The notes under the pieces: model-generated
Database searches by the model: none
Seen by the model: only the letters and a program-made list of their open reading frames with translations
Told to the model about the DNA's origin: nothing
Shown: positions 47,087-58,279 of the stretch, in pieces
How positions within the stretch are numbered: position 1 is the stretch's first letter
Layout of the letters: each line of letters starts with the position of its first letter
Assembly: GCF_000003855.2 (NCBI RefSeq)
Contig: NW_003101668.1
Location: 1-64,000, forward strand
Source: Blastomyces gilchristii SLH14081
Taxonomy: Eukaryota > Ascomycota > Eurotiomycetes > Onygenales > Ajellomycetaceae
Length of the DNA: 64,000 bases
Reading direction: 5' to 3'
Position numbers and translations under genes: made by a program

Positions 47087-48401
47087 GAAGGAAACGGATG
47101 TGGGGGCGGGGAGGGAAATGTTAGTTCGGACACGCGAGGGCTTTTCATATTTTGGCATGTGCATGTGCATTGCATGCACTTTACCATACGGCATTCCTTA
47201 ACTTCTTTCTTTGTTTCCTTCGCTAGGTACATTGGAGTGGCGTTCTTCATCATGTTGGGCATTTTGTTTTGTCTTTCTGTCTGGGATTTCTTTCTATCTT
47301 TCCTGTCTAGGTTGGTTGGTTGGGAACCGGATGAACATTCAGAATGATTACAGGCCCTCGGCTTTTCATTTTCAATTTTTTTTATTATTTTTTATCATGG
47401 CTTAGTGGCGACTGGCTTGGTTCATAGCATTTGAAATACCCAATACCCAATATGAAGTCTTTCCTTAACTAATACCTTCTATATACATTTCTTGCGTAGG
47501 TGCAACCCAGAATAATAATCCCTCACACACCGCGTTGCATTGGCTACTTCAGCCACCACCTACTCCATGTCCATGCTCTTCATATCAGTAGTCTTCACCG
47601 GTCTTCTCTTTGACACACTTTATGAGGCAGCCTAAGAATCTAAAAGCAGAAAAGCTTGAAACTGCAGATCTGTTCTTCTTATTGCCCACACCGTGTAATC
47701 CCAGTTGCCAATGGGTTAAGAGAGTCTTTTCTTTGTTGGAACTGAAAATCATTTTTAGAGTTGATAGTTAGTTATGTTGGTTTGGCACCTTTCCGCCTGG
47801 CGCTAAATATAGAATGAGGCACAACATCAAAGTTCAAATGCATGAAGCGAGGGAAATTAATTGCACAGCCATCAGAGTGATTTAGACAGGCCCCTTTTGG
47901 TTTTTCCCTCTCTAGAACAATTACATCGCGTTTCTTAGCCATCGCCTTAGGGGAATAATAAAGTCAATTGCGTCCTTTTCCACCTGGAGTGTAGGGAGTA
48001 CGGAGTAGATGTATGTAGATGTACGGAGTAGAAGTCCGTTGATTGGGGCTTGGTGGATGAATAAGCAGGCCGGTCAATCTCTGGCGATTCCATCAGCCAC
48101 TTTCCCGTACCATACGCAAGCTGAACATCAGCCCAACCTTCCACGAACGACTTGTTCTCGTCTCTGCTACTAAGCTTTCTACCACCACAAACAAAACACC
48201 AAGGATTGCAGCCTAACACAGAGGACAAAGGAAAGGGGAGGAAGAACGACAAGACATCTACATACAGATACCTGACAAGCTCCCAGAGGGACTTGGCCTG
48301 ACCACCCACCCACCCTTCGACACCACCCTCCAGGGACTACTAGGCCCCCTCAAATTCTGCCCTTTGAGCCGCAGGTCTACGTCGTCGCCATTCGCGCCGT
48401 C
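46475..48401. other. Intergenic between SWIRM and Cdc50 genes
   Basis: No gene model found. It includes a 30-base T run at 47055-47084, T-rich 3' UTR-like sequence (46560-47400), and the probable promoter/leader of the flippase subunit gene (47800-48400). A minus-strand frame at 47947-48309 has no recognisable product. Confidence 0.6.
47055..47084 (+). repeat. Poly(T) run, 30 bp
   Basis: Thirty consecutive T. It explains the poly-Phe and poly-Lys open frames on the two strands. Confidence 0.97.
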
Positions 48402-50173
48402 ATGGCATCAGAACCGGATTCTGTAGACGAACAGGATCCTCGCAATGCTGGAGATGAAAAGAAACAAAAGAGCCGGAGACCAGCCAGTGCGCATAATCCC
48501 TACTTCTCTACTTGGCTTCCTACATGCCAGCGTGTTTGTTCATATGGAGGTTGTTGCGGACAACGTTCAGCTGACAAAATGATATTGCGGCGACGACTCT
48601 TTTAGACACGGCATTCCGGCAACAACGCTTGAAGGCCTGGCAGTAAGTACCTATTTTACAACTCTGTTGTTAAGGACTATTACGCTTTTCTTCTTTATTT
48701 TTATTTTTATTTTTATTTTTATTTTTCTTTGGCGGTCATGGGCCATATATCGCTGACGCGGCTTTTGCGACAGGCCTATCCTAACTCCGAAAACTGTTCT
48801 TCCGTTATTCTTCATTGTCGGAGTTATATTTGCGCCGATCGGAGGTCTACTGATATGGGCTAGTTCTACTGTACGCAATACATCCCTGTGTTCTTGTGTG
48901 GTTTGGGGAAGGCTTTGTCCGGGCCAGTGACCGATTGCTTGCTGATGCGGCTCTTCCGGGATAGGTACAAGAGGTGGTTATTGATTACACGAATTGCGCG
49001 GCCGAAGCTCCACTTGACAAACCCGAGCCTATGAACGAAGGGAGATACAGCTCGTCATTCCGGTCCCGAGAGATTGATACCCCATCTTGGAAGCGTGAGG
49101 AAAATGTGAACAGAACCTTCCCCGGTGGCGTATCCGTGAACTCAACCGTATGCTCGCTGTATTTTGAAATCCCGAATGATATCGGGCCATCGGTATTCCT
49201 CTATTACCGCCTCACCAACTTTTACCAAAACCACCGGCGATATGTTAAATCGCTGGACCTAGAACAACTCAAGGGCAAGGCTCTCCCCAATAGCACGATA
49301 GAAGGGAGTCCCTGTGACCCTCTCAGGATTGACCCGGAAACTAAAAAGGCATATTATCCCTGTGGCCTCATTGCGAACTCGGTTTTCAATGACAGTTTCT
49401 CTTCCCCTGCCCTCCTAGGAACGTCGGACACACCATTCTATGAAATGACCAACAAGGGCATTTCATGGAGTAGCGACAAGCAATTATTCGGGAAGACTGA
49501 ATACAAACCCGATCAGATCTGTCCTCCTCCCAACTGGAAGGAGCGATACCCCAATGGCTACTCCGATGAGACTCCTCCGCCAGATTTGCACGAGTACGAA
49601 GAACTCCAGGTGTGGATGCGAACGGCAGGCCTGCCGACTTTTAGCAAACTGGCGAGACGAAATGACAAAGACATTATGAGGGCTGGCGATTATCGAATTG
49701 ACATTGATGACTGTACGGTTCCTTCGTCCTCAACCGCCGTTTTCTACTCCTCTCTTACTCCGTTTATGTACCCCTTGGCTAACAGACATTTTCACAATCA
49801 GATTTCCCAGTCCACCGCTACGGAGGGACGAAGTCTATTGTGATATCCACAAATACCGTGATGGGTGGTAAGAATCCATTCATGGGAATTGCATACGTAG
49901 TCGTGGGTGGGATTTGCATCGTTCTCGGCGCCTTGTTTACACTGGCACATCTAGTTAAGCCACGGTTCGTCCTTCCGCTCCCTCGCCTGTCTTGTTTTTT
50001 TTTCTACCCGGCCAATAATCCAAGCACCATCTACCAAAATCGCGTTCGGCTAATCCAACCTACTTAAATCAAATAGGAAACTCGGTGACCACACGTATCT
50101 GACGTGGAATAACGAACAGCCGAGTACAGCCACCGCGACCGGTCGTGAAAACCGATTCGGTGGCAGGTCATGA
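48402..50173 (+). CDS. Cdc50/Lem3-family P4-ATPase (lipid flippase) subunit
   Basis: Non-catalytic partner needed for ER exit and activity of P4-ATPases, which move phospholipids to the cytosolic leaflet. Six exons: 48402-48486, 48606-48642, 48774-48870, 48965-49712, 49802-49964, 50077-50173; total 1227 nt, 408 aa, all phases agree. The two TM segments expected of the family are at about residues 49-71 ([19 protein letters not shown]) and 351-373 ([20 protein letters not shown]). Between them is a large lumenal domain with family motifs [30 protein letters not shown] and [10 protein letters not shown], several N-x-S/T sites and paired Cys. The short Ser/Lys-rich N-terminus and the GGRS-ending C-terminus are cytosolic. 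Length is normal. Fungi carry two or three paralogues; I cannot tell which this is. Confidence 0.93.
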
Positions 50174-51263
50174 TTCATTACTTGTAGAAAATTGATTTCC
50201 GCTTTTTTCCCCATTTGTTATCAACGATTTCTTTGCAGTTCCTACTCTGTTCATTGTGAGGGAGTGATTGTCATTAGGGATTTGGGTCTGGCGTTATTTT
50301 TCTTTCCTGTTGAAAAACCACCCCCCCACCCCCCATTTTTCTTTCCTCATTCCCCTTAAACTCCCTTTTTTTCTCTTCGTTTCCTTGCCATTATACATTA
50401 CATCTTTGGGACGATAGCTGAAAAGAGCTCCCATTTTTTCTCCCATCTTATATTTATACATGTTTAGGCTACTCGCTTGTATATTCTATCTTGTTTTCTG
50501 GCGTTTTCTTGGATCCTCCTTTCCTCCTTTTCTCCTTTCCTGCTTTATCTGATGTCGCAATTTGATTTCGAAACTATTTCTATATATTTCTTTTCTTTTG
50601 CTTTTCTTTTCTTCTCCATTAATCCAATGGAGGCAGTACAAGTTGAACACCCCACCAAGGTGTTTTCGCAAATATTATCCAGCACCCATTGCAACTATTT
50701 CGATGGCCTAGTAGGATTCTTTCAAATAGTTAGCGGAATGGAAGTATACTACTTTCTTCTACGTGTCTGAGTTTACTATATGGGCCGCGAACCCCCCTCA
50801 TATCATATTGGAGACGTTATGTTCCATCAACCGTAGATATGCGTACGAAGGAAGTTGCTTAACAGGGGCAGATAGATATCATTGCGACCTTAATGGTTTC
50901 CGTCTTGGGGTTGACTTTATTCGAGATCAGCCGAGCATACTAGTTTGCCTGGTAGAGAGCCATTTCTACGGAGTACTCTGTGGATAAACAACTATTATGA
51001 TGGCCCCGCGTTTTACTGTGGCGAACGAGCAAAAGAAGATAGTGAGTTTTGTAGAAGAGAAAGAAGAAATTGACCGCCAATAATTATGAACACCCCGTTT
51101 GATCATATCTTCGTTTCCCGCCACCCGCCTCCCATATTATTATTTTCGAAAAAAAAAAAAAAAAAAAAAGTCCGCATTTCGCAGAGATGATCCACGCAAT
51201 AAATATTCATACTTCATGCTGCCCACTAAACAAAACAGATAATTCGGACTGAAAATATTTAAT
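50174..51263. other. Convergent intergenic region (Cdc50 and Spt16 3' ends)
   Basis: The two flanking genes end towards each other here. There are T-rich and A-rich runs on either side, including a 21-base A run at 51149-51169, consistent with 3' UTRs and poly(A) signals. Small open frames (50477-50770, 50763-50987) have no supporting features. Confidence 0.65.
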
Positions 51264-54200
51264 TTACCGTTTCCGTTTTTTGCCCTTGTCACTATCATCG
51301 AGCCCGCTTTCACGATCTTTCTTCTTCGCCTGCCTCTCAAGCTCATCCCAGTCTTCACCCGCGCTCTCATCCTCATCACCGCTAAACGCTTCGTCGCTGG
51401 CCTCTGCACTAGCCTCATCGTCAAATTCACTATCATCTTCAGAGCTCTCATCAGAAGCTGCGAGTTCGGAGTCTGACATCTCGAAGGCAGACTCCTCTTC
51501 CTCCTCTTCCTCTTCCGAGTCGGACTCCTGGCCCAAGAAGGCCCAGCCACCATCAACGAAGAAGCCGTGCGGATCACTAGTGACTGTCTTCATAATGGCG
51601 CCCCAGTTGAGGTTGAGGGGGCCTTCAGAAAACGCAATGTCGACCGAGTCAAGCCAGTCTTTGACACCCTCTAGTGACTCGACGGGGATAGTATTGATAT
51701 GAACCGGGGGTCGGTGGAAGTCTTTGAAAACAAACACCATATCGAAGTTTTTGAGGCCAAACTGGTTTTCGCGAACGTCCTGTTAGCCCCGTAAAAATTC
51801 CCAAGACACAAATATGGGAAGAACAACATACCTGGACACGCTCCAAATGGGCAACCTCAATTTCACTCAACGTCACCACTAGGAACGGAGGCTCTGTCAA
51901 TTGAACAATAGCATCCGTGGTGGGCTGGATGAGCACATTAGAGCGGTTAGGGACACCGTTGAAACCGATTTCTCGGAAGGGAACATCAACGTCAACCCCC
52001 TCATCTCTGCCAGCATCGGAGATCTTCTCGGCAAACGCTTTGAATTCTCGGTCCAACGCAAGTCGACGGCGTCTTTCTTCTTGCTCAGCTTCGAATTCCT
52101 CTTCGTCTCCATAACGGTGCTTCCGTCTGCGATTCCCTGTTTCATCAAACTGCATTTCCGTAGCTTCCCGATAGAACTGGATGTCCTTGGTCTTCCGTTT
52201 ACCAATCATGATAGGAGTTTTTAGGTGGACATGAATGATAACAATCATTTCGTGTGCACAGGGCTGGAAAAATAAATGTTTGACATTGCTGAATAAAACA
52301 TCAACATGCTCACTCCGTAGTGGCGACTGATATCGGAGACCGTTCTGGTGGATTTCAACTTCTCCTGGTACTCTTTTTCCATCCAGCGGTGGTCGAAGAT
52401 ACACATCAGGAAGCTTTGCAGGTCGACGATCTGGAATATATCTTTTGTTAGTAAAATCCAAAACAGCAGACAGACAAACAGGAGTTTATCATACTTCTAA
52501 TTTCAATAAGCTTGTCCTGCTCAACGACATCTTCCATCTCCTTCTTTTCTTGTTCGCGCCTGAGAGCATTTTTCCGAAGCTCAGTAATATCTTGCGCAAC
52601 TTGCGCAAGTCTGTCATTGTCCTTCGATCTTAATGTCAAATTCCTCACGAAATGCGCGGATGGATCTTCGAACGGCTGGTCATCTTTCCTACCTACACCT
52701 TGTCCAGGAGACAGGAAGTTGATACGTAGGTATGCGTATTCCCCTTCATCGCTTTTGCTCGCATTTTTTATGGTGTTGATGTGGAACGGAACAGGCCGAC
52801 CCATAATAGGAACGATCACGGTTGAGGCTTTGTGATCAACGTACACCGTCAAGTCTTTAACTCTAATGGGAAGCTGGTTGTCTCGCTTGTAGGATTCAAA
52901 ACGTTTGAACTTTTTCTGTAATGTCCCATTCTGATCGCCTGTGGTTCCAGCAAAACGTTCTAAGCCTTCTTTGAGTTTCTTTGCAGCCAACTCCTTTTGG
53001 TGTTCACGTCGACGGGCTTCTGCGCCTTCGTTAATCTGCGTTGGTCGTTCAGCTCTCAATTTAGACTTTGTGATATTTTTACTGGCGATGGCACTAGACT
53101 TTGCAGTTTCGCTTTTGACTTTTGGCTTCTCAGTCTCTTCTTCGTCACCAAAATAAAAAGAGACAGAGTCCATGTCAACTCCCGCATCTTTCGTAAAGAT
53201 ATGGGGCCCACTTTCGCCAACACGAACAGTGTCCGTGATAATCATGGAATAAGTTTCGTTCTTCTTGTCCTTCGGATCTGGGTCTTGAATGTCAGTAAAG
53301 CCGATCATGACACAGAGGGTCATTCCGCTCTTAAGTACTTTGTTGTTTTTGCCGTTAAGAATCATATTGGAATCTCGCAATTCTATTCCAATTCCGGCGC
53401 CGATATTCTTAAGGAAGTGCTTCTCCAGCTCCGGTTTCTTGGCTTTTATCATTCCAAGCGCTTTATTATACAGGTCCTTGGCCACAGCCCCATCACGGAT
53501 GTCTTTCATGACAGCTTCTTGGATGCTTAACAAGAACGCGTAGTTGGTCTCTTGAGATTTGCTAGGGTCGACCAAAAACGTCCGTGCGATTACGGAACTG
53601 TAAGTCTTGTAGCGAATACCAAATCCAGCGATGATAATACCGGTATGGAGGTTGTTGGCGTCGGGAACGGCGGTAAATCGAAGATCGTAGCTGCCACCAC
53701 TTTGGATAATGGGGCCATAAGCCCAGTCGATTTGTTGTGGATCAAACTCGGCGGGCAGTTTAGCAAGCTTCTTAAAGAACTTTGCATCATCAATTTTCGC
53801 ATCCACTCTGTTTGCCAGGTCCCTATGAGATATCTTTTTCTCCTCGTCGAGAAGCTGGGACATTTCGTCCACAAAGTATTCCGACATGAGACCGCTACAG
53901 GCACGGGAGGCATTTCGCATCGAGATCTATTAACCTAGTCAGGACGGGTTCTACGTGAAGATACAGAGAAGTAAACTTCTTACCAGTTCCTCCGGGCCCT
54001 TAACAGCGAACGCAACGGATGACAGAGCAGGCGCAATATCGACCTCCTCTACCTCTTTCGATATTTCGCCAAACACCCGCTTCCACTCCTCCGCGAACGG
54101 ACCGGAGGACGTATCTTTGGGTAGGGTGCCCACTTTCTTCTATAGATTTGCGTATGGGTTAGGCCAGATCAGTTGGTTATCAAGGGGAAGAAATGACAAC

Positions 54201-54746
54201 CTACCCCGGCGCTTTTTATGACATCCAGACATTTCTCGAAAACCTTCGTTCTCTGTTCGGCATCTTTGGTGGTGACGAGGATTTCAACTGGTATCTTTCC
54301 ACCCTTTAGATGTTCAAGATGTTTTGCTATAATACATGCAAGTTAGCACTAAAGTAATTGATCCTATATAAGAGGGGTGGGAGGCGTTGGTATGATGTTA
54401 CCTTTCTTTGTGGTTGTTACCACATACATGGCCTCAGTTGTGAAAACGAATAGAGTCGCCGGGAACTCATAACCCAGCAGCCAGAACTAAACAGTAGGAT
54501 AAAACCGATTAAACGAAGGTCTAAAACGAGAGCGTTAATGCCAACAGCATGGGACATCAAACTTACGTGCATAGCATTATTTTTCTGAAAGGAATTTGCC
54601 TCCTCTGTTCTTCCCATAAGGATCACAATCGAACCAGCGCCCCCAAACACAGGATTCGACGATCGCTTGTCTGCTCTCCATGCTGAATAGAAGCTAGAGA
54701 GGCGATTGAAAAACGTCGCTTTGTCAATTTTTATCTCTTCCGCCAT
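51264..54746 (-). CDS. spt16: FACT complex subunit Spt16
   Basis: Histone chaperone that, with Pob3/SSRP1, reorganises nucleosomes during transcription and replication. Seven exons on the minus strand: 54746-54567, 54486-54402, 54326-54205, 54139-53984, 53926-52495, 52430-51832, 51779-51264; total 3090 nt, 1029 aa, all phases agree. The start [20 protein letters not shown] is family-typical. In order: N-terminal lobe; aminopeptidase-like (M24 fold, non-catalytic) domain, about 180-450 ([33 protein letters not shown]); dimerisation/middle region with [12 protein letters not shown] and [15 protein letters not shown]; Rtt106/PH-like region ([39 protein letters not shown]); acidic Ser/Glu/Asp tail from about 943; basic end KGKKRKR. 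It shares a 0.55-kb upstream region with the divergent mitochondrial carrier. Confidence 0.97.
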
Positions 54747-55293
54747 CTTTGGCAAAAAGATCTTCTAGGGCCAGGAAGGGAGTTATTGAGGAGGACTGTG
54801 AGCTTCAATAGGTGGAAAATTACTGAGCTACCACATGGAAACGAGAAGAGCAACAAGTCGCAAGGAACACTTGGAAGCGGAAAAAGGTGCTGGAGGATGT
54901 AAGAGTGAAGTCGAGGGAGTTGACGATTGACAGAAGAAATCTTGCGAGACGGCTGCTGTCTTGCGGCGTTTGACGTGACGCTGGGAGAACGCGTTTGTGC
55001 TTAGCCCAATTGAGTTTAGCGTATATCTTGACTTAAATGGAATGTTTTCTTTGTTTGCACTTCGGCGCATTTTACTCGTGAGATATTACATACATTGGCT
55101 GGTATTTTGGCCTGTTGACAGCTCATTTGTTAATATTCTCCACTCTCTCGTTAATCTTTGCGATCATGATATTTCTCTAGGAACGACACGGCTCTAGTTT
55201 CATCGCCCCAGGAAGTCAATCTTCTCTGTACAGGGCCTCGAGTAAACCCCATCCCATGGAGCCATCGCCCGCAATCACTTCAGTCACGGAACT
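54747..55293. promoter_or_regulatory. Divergent promoter region, Spt16 and mitochondrial carrier
   Basis: 547 bp between the two start codons of head-to-head genes, so both promoters must lie here. No TATA box is evident. The small open frames (54828-55070 minus, 54997-55197 plus) are unlikely to be genes. Confidence 0.7.
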
Positions 55294-56825
55294 ATGTCCA
55301 TCGCTTCTGTTGACCCCTCTAATACCAGCTTTGATGAAATCCCCTCGACCGACTTAGATTCCTCGGAGGATGGAGCGCGCAGGAAACCTCGAACAAATGC
55401 CGCTACAGGCGCATCCGCGGCGGGTGTTCGTGCCCTGAGCGCGCAGGCTGTAGCCTTCTATTTCAGAGCCCCTGCCAAAGCGTTTTTTCGCACACGAGTG
55501 GAGTAGGTGTTCTACTTGTATTTATCATGTTGTATTCAGGATGGCTGTTGACGATCTACTTCCGTAGCTATATGGTACGAAATCTCCTAGTTTTAGTTAA
55601 CTACCTGCCTAGGTGACTACCCAGGTAGATGTCTGCTTAGCACCTCCCTGCATAGATTTGCTTGCACCGGCCAGAGTCACAGCCAGGCTGATTGGTAGAC
55701 GGATATCCCTAGGCTCTAGCCAAAGCTATCAACCCGCGAGTCGCGGAGGGCGGCTGGTCATGGCATACGACGACTCCAGGTCTCCTTGCCCACGCCGTCC
55801 GCACATATGGCTGGCGTTTCCTTCCAGACCAAGTCCTCCCGCCGCTCATGGGAAATGTTGTGTATGTCATCACGTCCCGCCAAATCCTATTTTAAACAGT
55901 TAAATTTCTTTGCTGCGGGATATGATATTTCTGACCCATTGGCACTATTCTTTGCAACAGGGTTGGGGCAGTTCTATATACTTCATATCTCCAAATATTA
56001 AGCGGACTCCATGAGCCTACATTACAAGCGACCAAGCGCATTTACCCACCTCCAGCTCCGAGTTTGACGTTCACGGCCGGTTTTGCCGCGGGAGGAATAC
56101 AATCCATCATTGCAGCCCCATTAGATGCGCTCCAGGTGCGATTTAGCACCAACGATATGATGAAGGGCCAGTATAGGAACGTATGGCAATACGGAAAGCA
56201 CAAACTTCATGAAATAGGCATCCGGGGCATCTTTTCTGGCTGGGGTCTGTCATTCCTCAAGGACTCCTTCGGTTCTGCTCTCTTCTTTGGCATGTTCGAA
56301 ACGATCAAGTCGCAAGGATACTATACCTTTGTTAGATATTATTACGGCTCCCTTCAGCCGCACCGGGTCGAGAAACTGTCTGTGTCAACAGCAGGCATTT
56401 CATCTGGAGATATCCCCACGATCCGACCGCACTATGGTCTAGAACCGTGTTTCCTGATGTTAGCCGGCCTTACGGCGTCCCTGGTGCAGCAGTTTGTGCA
56501 TCATCCTCTCACTCTGGTGCAGGCGGTCTACTACGAGAGGTTGGAGCACATCGATGCGATGGCCAAGTTGGATCACTCGGGAAGAAAGATGATGAAGCAT
56601 CACTATGAAGCGTACTTGGAACTGTTTATGCGATGTCAGAGGCGGGCGTTACGAGCGGGCGGCTGGCGCCCGTGGCTTTTTGGGGGCTTCTTTGGGAATG
56701 CTCTCCGCCAGGTGCCAAGCACTAGCGCCGGTCTTATCATTTTTGAGCTGGTGCGGCGTAAATATGGGGTAGATGCGGAGGTGGTGCATATTCAGCAGGA
56801 CGGGTATGATATCATTTTGAGGTGA
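55294..56825 (+). CDS. Mitochondrial carrier family (SLC25-type) protein
   Basis: Inner-membrane carrier-family protein, substrate unknown. Exons 55294-55502, 55568-55574, 55713-55861 and 55961-56825 give 1230 nt, 409 aa, all phases agree. The second exon is only 7 nt; it supplies the rest of Asp plus Tyr-Met, making FFRTRVDYM|ALAKAINP and avoiding stops in both flanking introns. One canonical carrier signature is visible, PLDALQVRF (about residue 180), followed by GIFSGWGLSFLKDS. A degenerate one, HHPLTLVQAVY, lies near 310, and GGWRPWLFGGFFGNALRQVP near 365. The first repeat is eroded, so it is an atypical member. The acidic Ser/Thr-rich N-terminus (about 1-40) is poorly conserved. Probably a fungus-wide orphan carrier. 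Confidence 0.88.
55568..55574 (+). other. Seven-nucleotide microexon of the carrier gene
   Basis: CTATATG lies between a TAG acceptor (55565-55567) and a GTACGA donor (55575). Without it, exon 1 cannot be joined in frame to 55713 and keep the expected VDYM sequence. Confidence 0.7.
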
Positions 56826-57302
56826 TGATCGTTTCTGCGGGGTTTGGATGTCCCTTTCTTTTATTTTTTGTATTTTTTTGGATGTTGGATTTCTAAATGC
56901 TTGGGGCAACGAATCTTTTTTGTCGGGGTTTTGTTTTAGAATATATACCACAGGTAGACTATTGTTTTCTTTGGGCGTCTTGGTTTTGTTGCTATATAGA
57001 TAGGAGTGTTTTACTAGACAATAACCACCAAGATATACATAAATAAACGTACGCCCAGCCAGTGTCCAGATTCATCCATTCATGTCTGTGTACGGATGAT
57101 TGCTTCGAAGAAAAGAATAATGACGTATTGTCTGTCCCCTGACCCAGTCAGCCACCGTCTGTTCTGACAAGCGATGGGTGGGACACCATCGCGTATCATG
57201 TCCATATGGGAAGAACGTAGGGTTAATTTACGGTGATTACACCGTGGATCCACCATTCCACCCGTGTCACGTGTCGCCGATCGTAACACATGTTCCACCA
57301 TT
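56826..57302. other. 3' flank of the carrier gene; right edge of the gene block
   Basis: No gene seen. T-rich 3' UTR-like sequence to about 57000, then ordinary-composition sequence up to the abrupt AT-rich boundary near 57303. A minus-strand frame at 57080-57316 has no support. Confidence 0.6.
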
Positions 57303-57328
57303 ATATTCAGTGACACATCACTGAATAT
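57303..57328. repeat. Palindrome at the composition boundary
   Basis: ATATTCAGTGA, a 4-base spacer, then its exact reverse complement TCACTGAATAT. To the left is balanced sequence with CpG (GTGTCGCCGATCG); to the right CG, CC and GG all but vanish. Confidence 0.85.
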
Positions 57329-57944
57329 TAAACATCAAGATGGCATTGAGACAGTGCAGAACTTCCTAACATCATCATAACACTACTCAGTAACTGTGTA
57401 ATTGGCAGATATCATCATCAGAATACTACTAAGATACTATGAGACACTGTATACTGTTCTGTCAGTGAAATCAATACTATTAAGCTAGTTATCTATTACT
57501 TAGTACAACTGCTGCTATTCATCAACTATCTATTCTATTTAAAGAAATAAGACATCTCAATTGCAATGCAAATATCTTGTTGTCTGAGACTCATATATTA
57601 AATAATCATCATTTTTATCACTATTCTGTATCAGAATATTATACAATACTGTCTTTCAAATTATCAGTAGTTCAATAATAGTGTAATTGTCAGAATTCTC
57701 TTGTAAAATTAGCAGATTCAGTAGATAATCATACATAATATGATATAGAGAAATAAGTGTAAAGAAAATTCACTTAACTTCTCTCATTTCATGAATAAAT
57801 ATGATTGTAATTCAGTCAAGCTCTGTCTCTTAATATTGAATAATATTTTCTTTCATGAGAGAGATTCAGTGAATATAATTCCTAGTTTATATATTAATAA
57901 GTCAATAACTGATTGATTGATTGATTAATTAATTAATTGAATAG
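57329..57944. other. RIP-like AT-rich sequence, no element identified
   Basis: Heavily mutated sequence between the boundary palindrome and the LTR. No frame, TIR or LTR was recognised. A short (TTGA/TTAA)n run lies at about 57911-57940. Confidence 0.5.
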
Positions 57945-58254
57945 TGTAAGAGATCTACACTGAATAGATCAGTATAATATTGATAGGTCTTATATAACAA
58001 AGAGAAAAACATTAGAGAAGGAAAAGAAAGAGAAAGTGCAAGAATCAGTGATCAAAATGAATATTTATATATATATGTGATGATGTACACAGTGAGAGTT
58101 TGAGATGAAAGAATCTATACATGTTTATAACGGCTGAGGATCAGCAATCAAGAATGACTGAGAATTGAAGTGTACACATTCAAGAATGAAGCAGTTGAAA
58201 TCTGTGAAGTGTAACAGAATAATCTATATAATTGATCAGACACAGTCTGTCACA
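57945..58254 (-). repeat. 3' LTR, Gypsy copy 3
   Basis: 310 bp, TGTAAGAGATC...CTGTCACA, the reverse complement of the TGTGACAG...CTCTTACA LTR, with many transitions and a few small deletions. Confidence 0.9.
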
Positions 58255-58279
58255 TTAACCTCTCTCTTTCAGAAGCAGT

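Noticed and set aside
51280..51702. Plus-strand Ser-rich ORF of 140 codons
   Set aside because: Antisense of the acidic Spt16 tail; GAG/GAC/TCA-rich sequence gives a serine-rich shadow.
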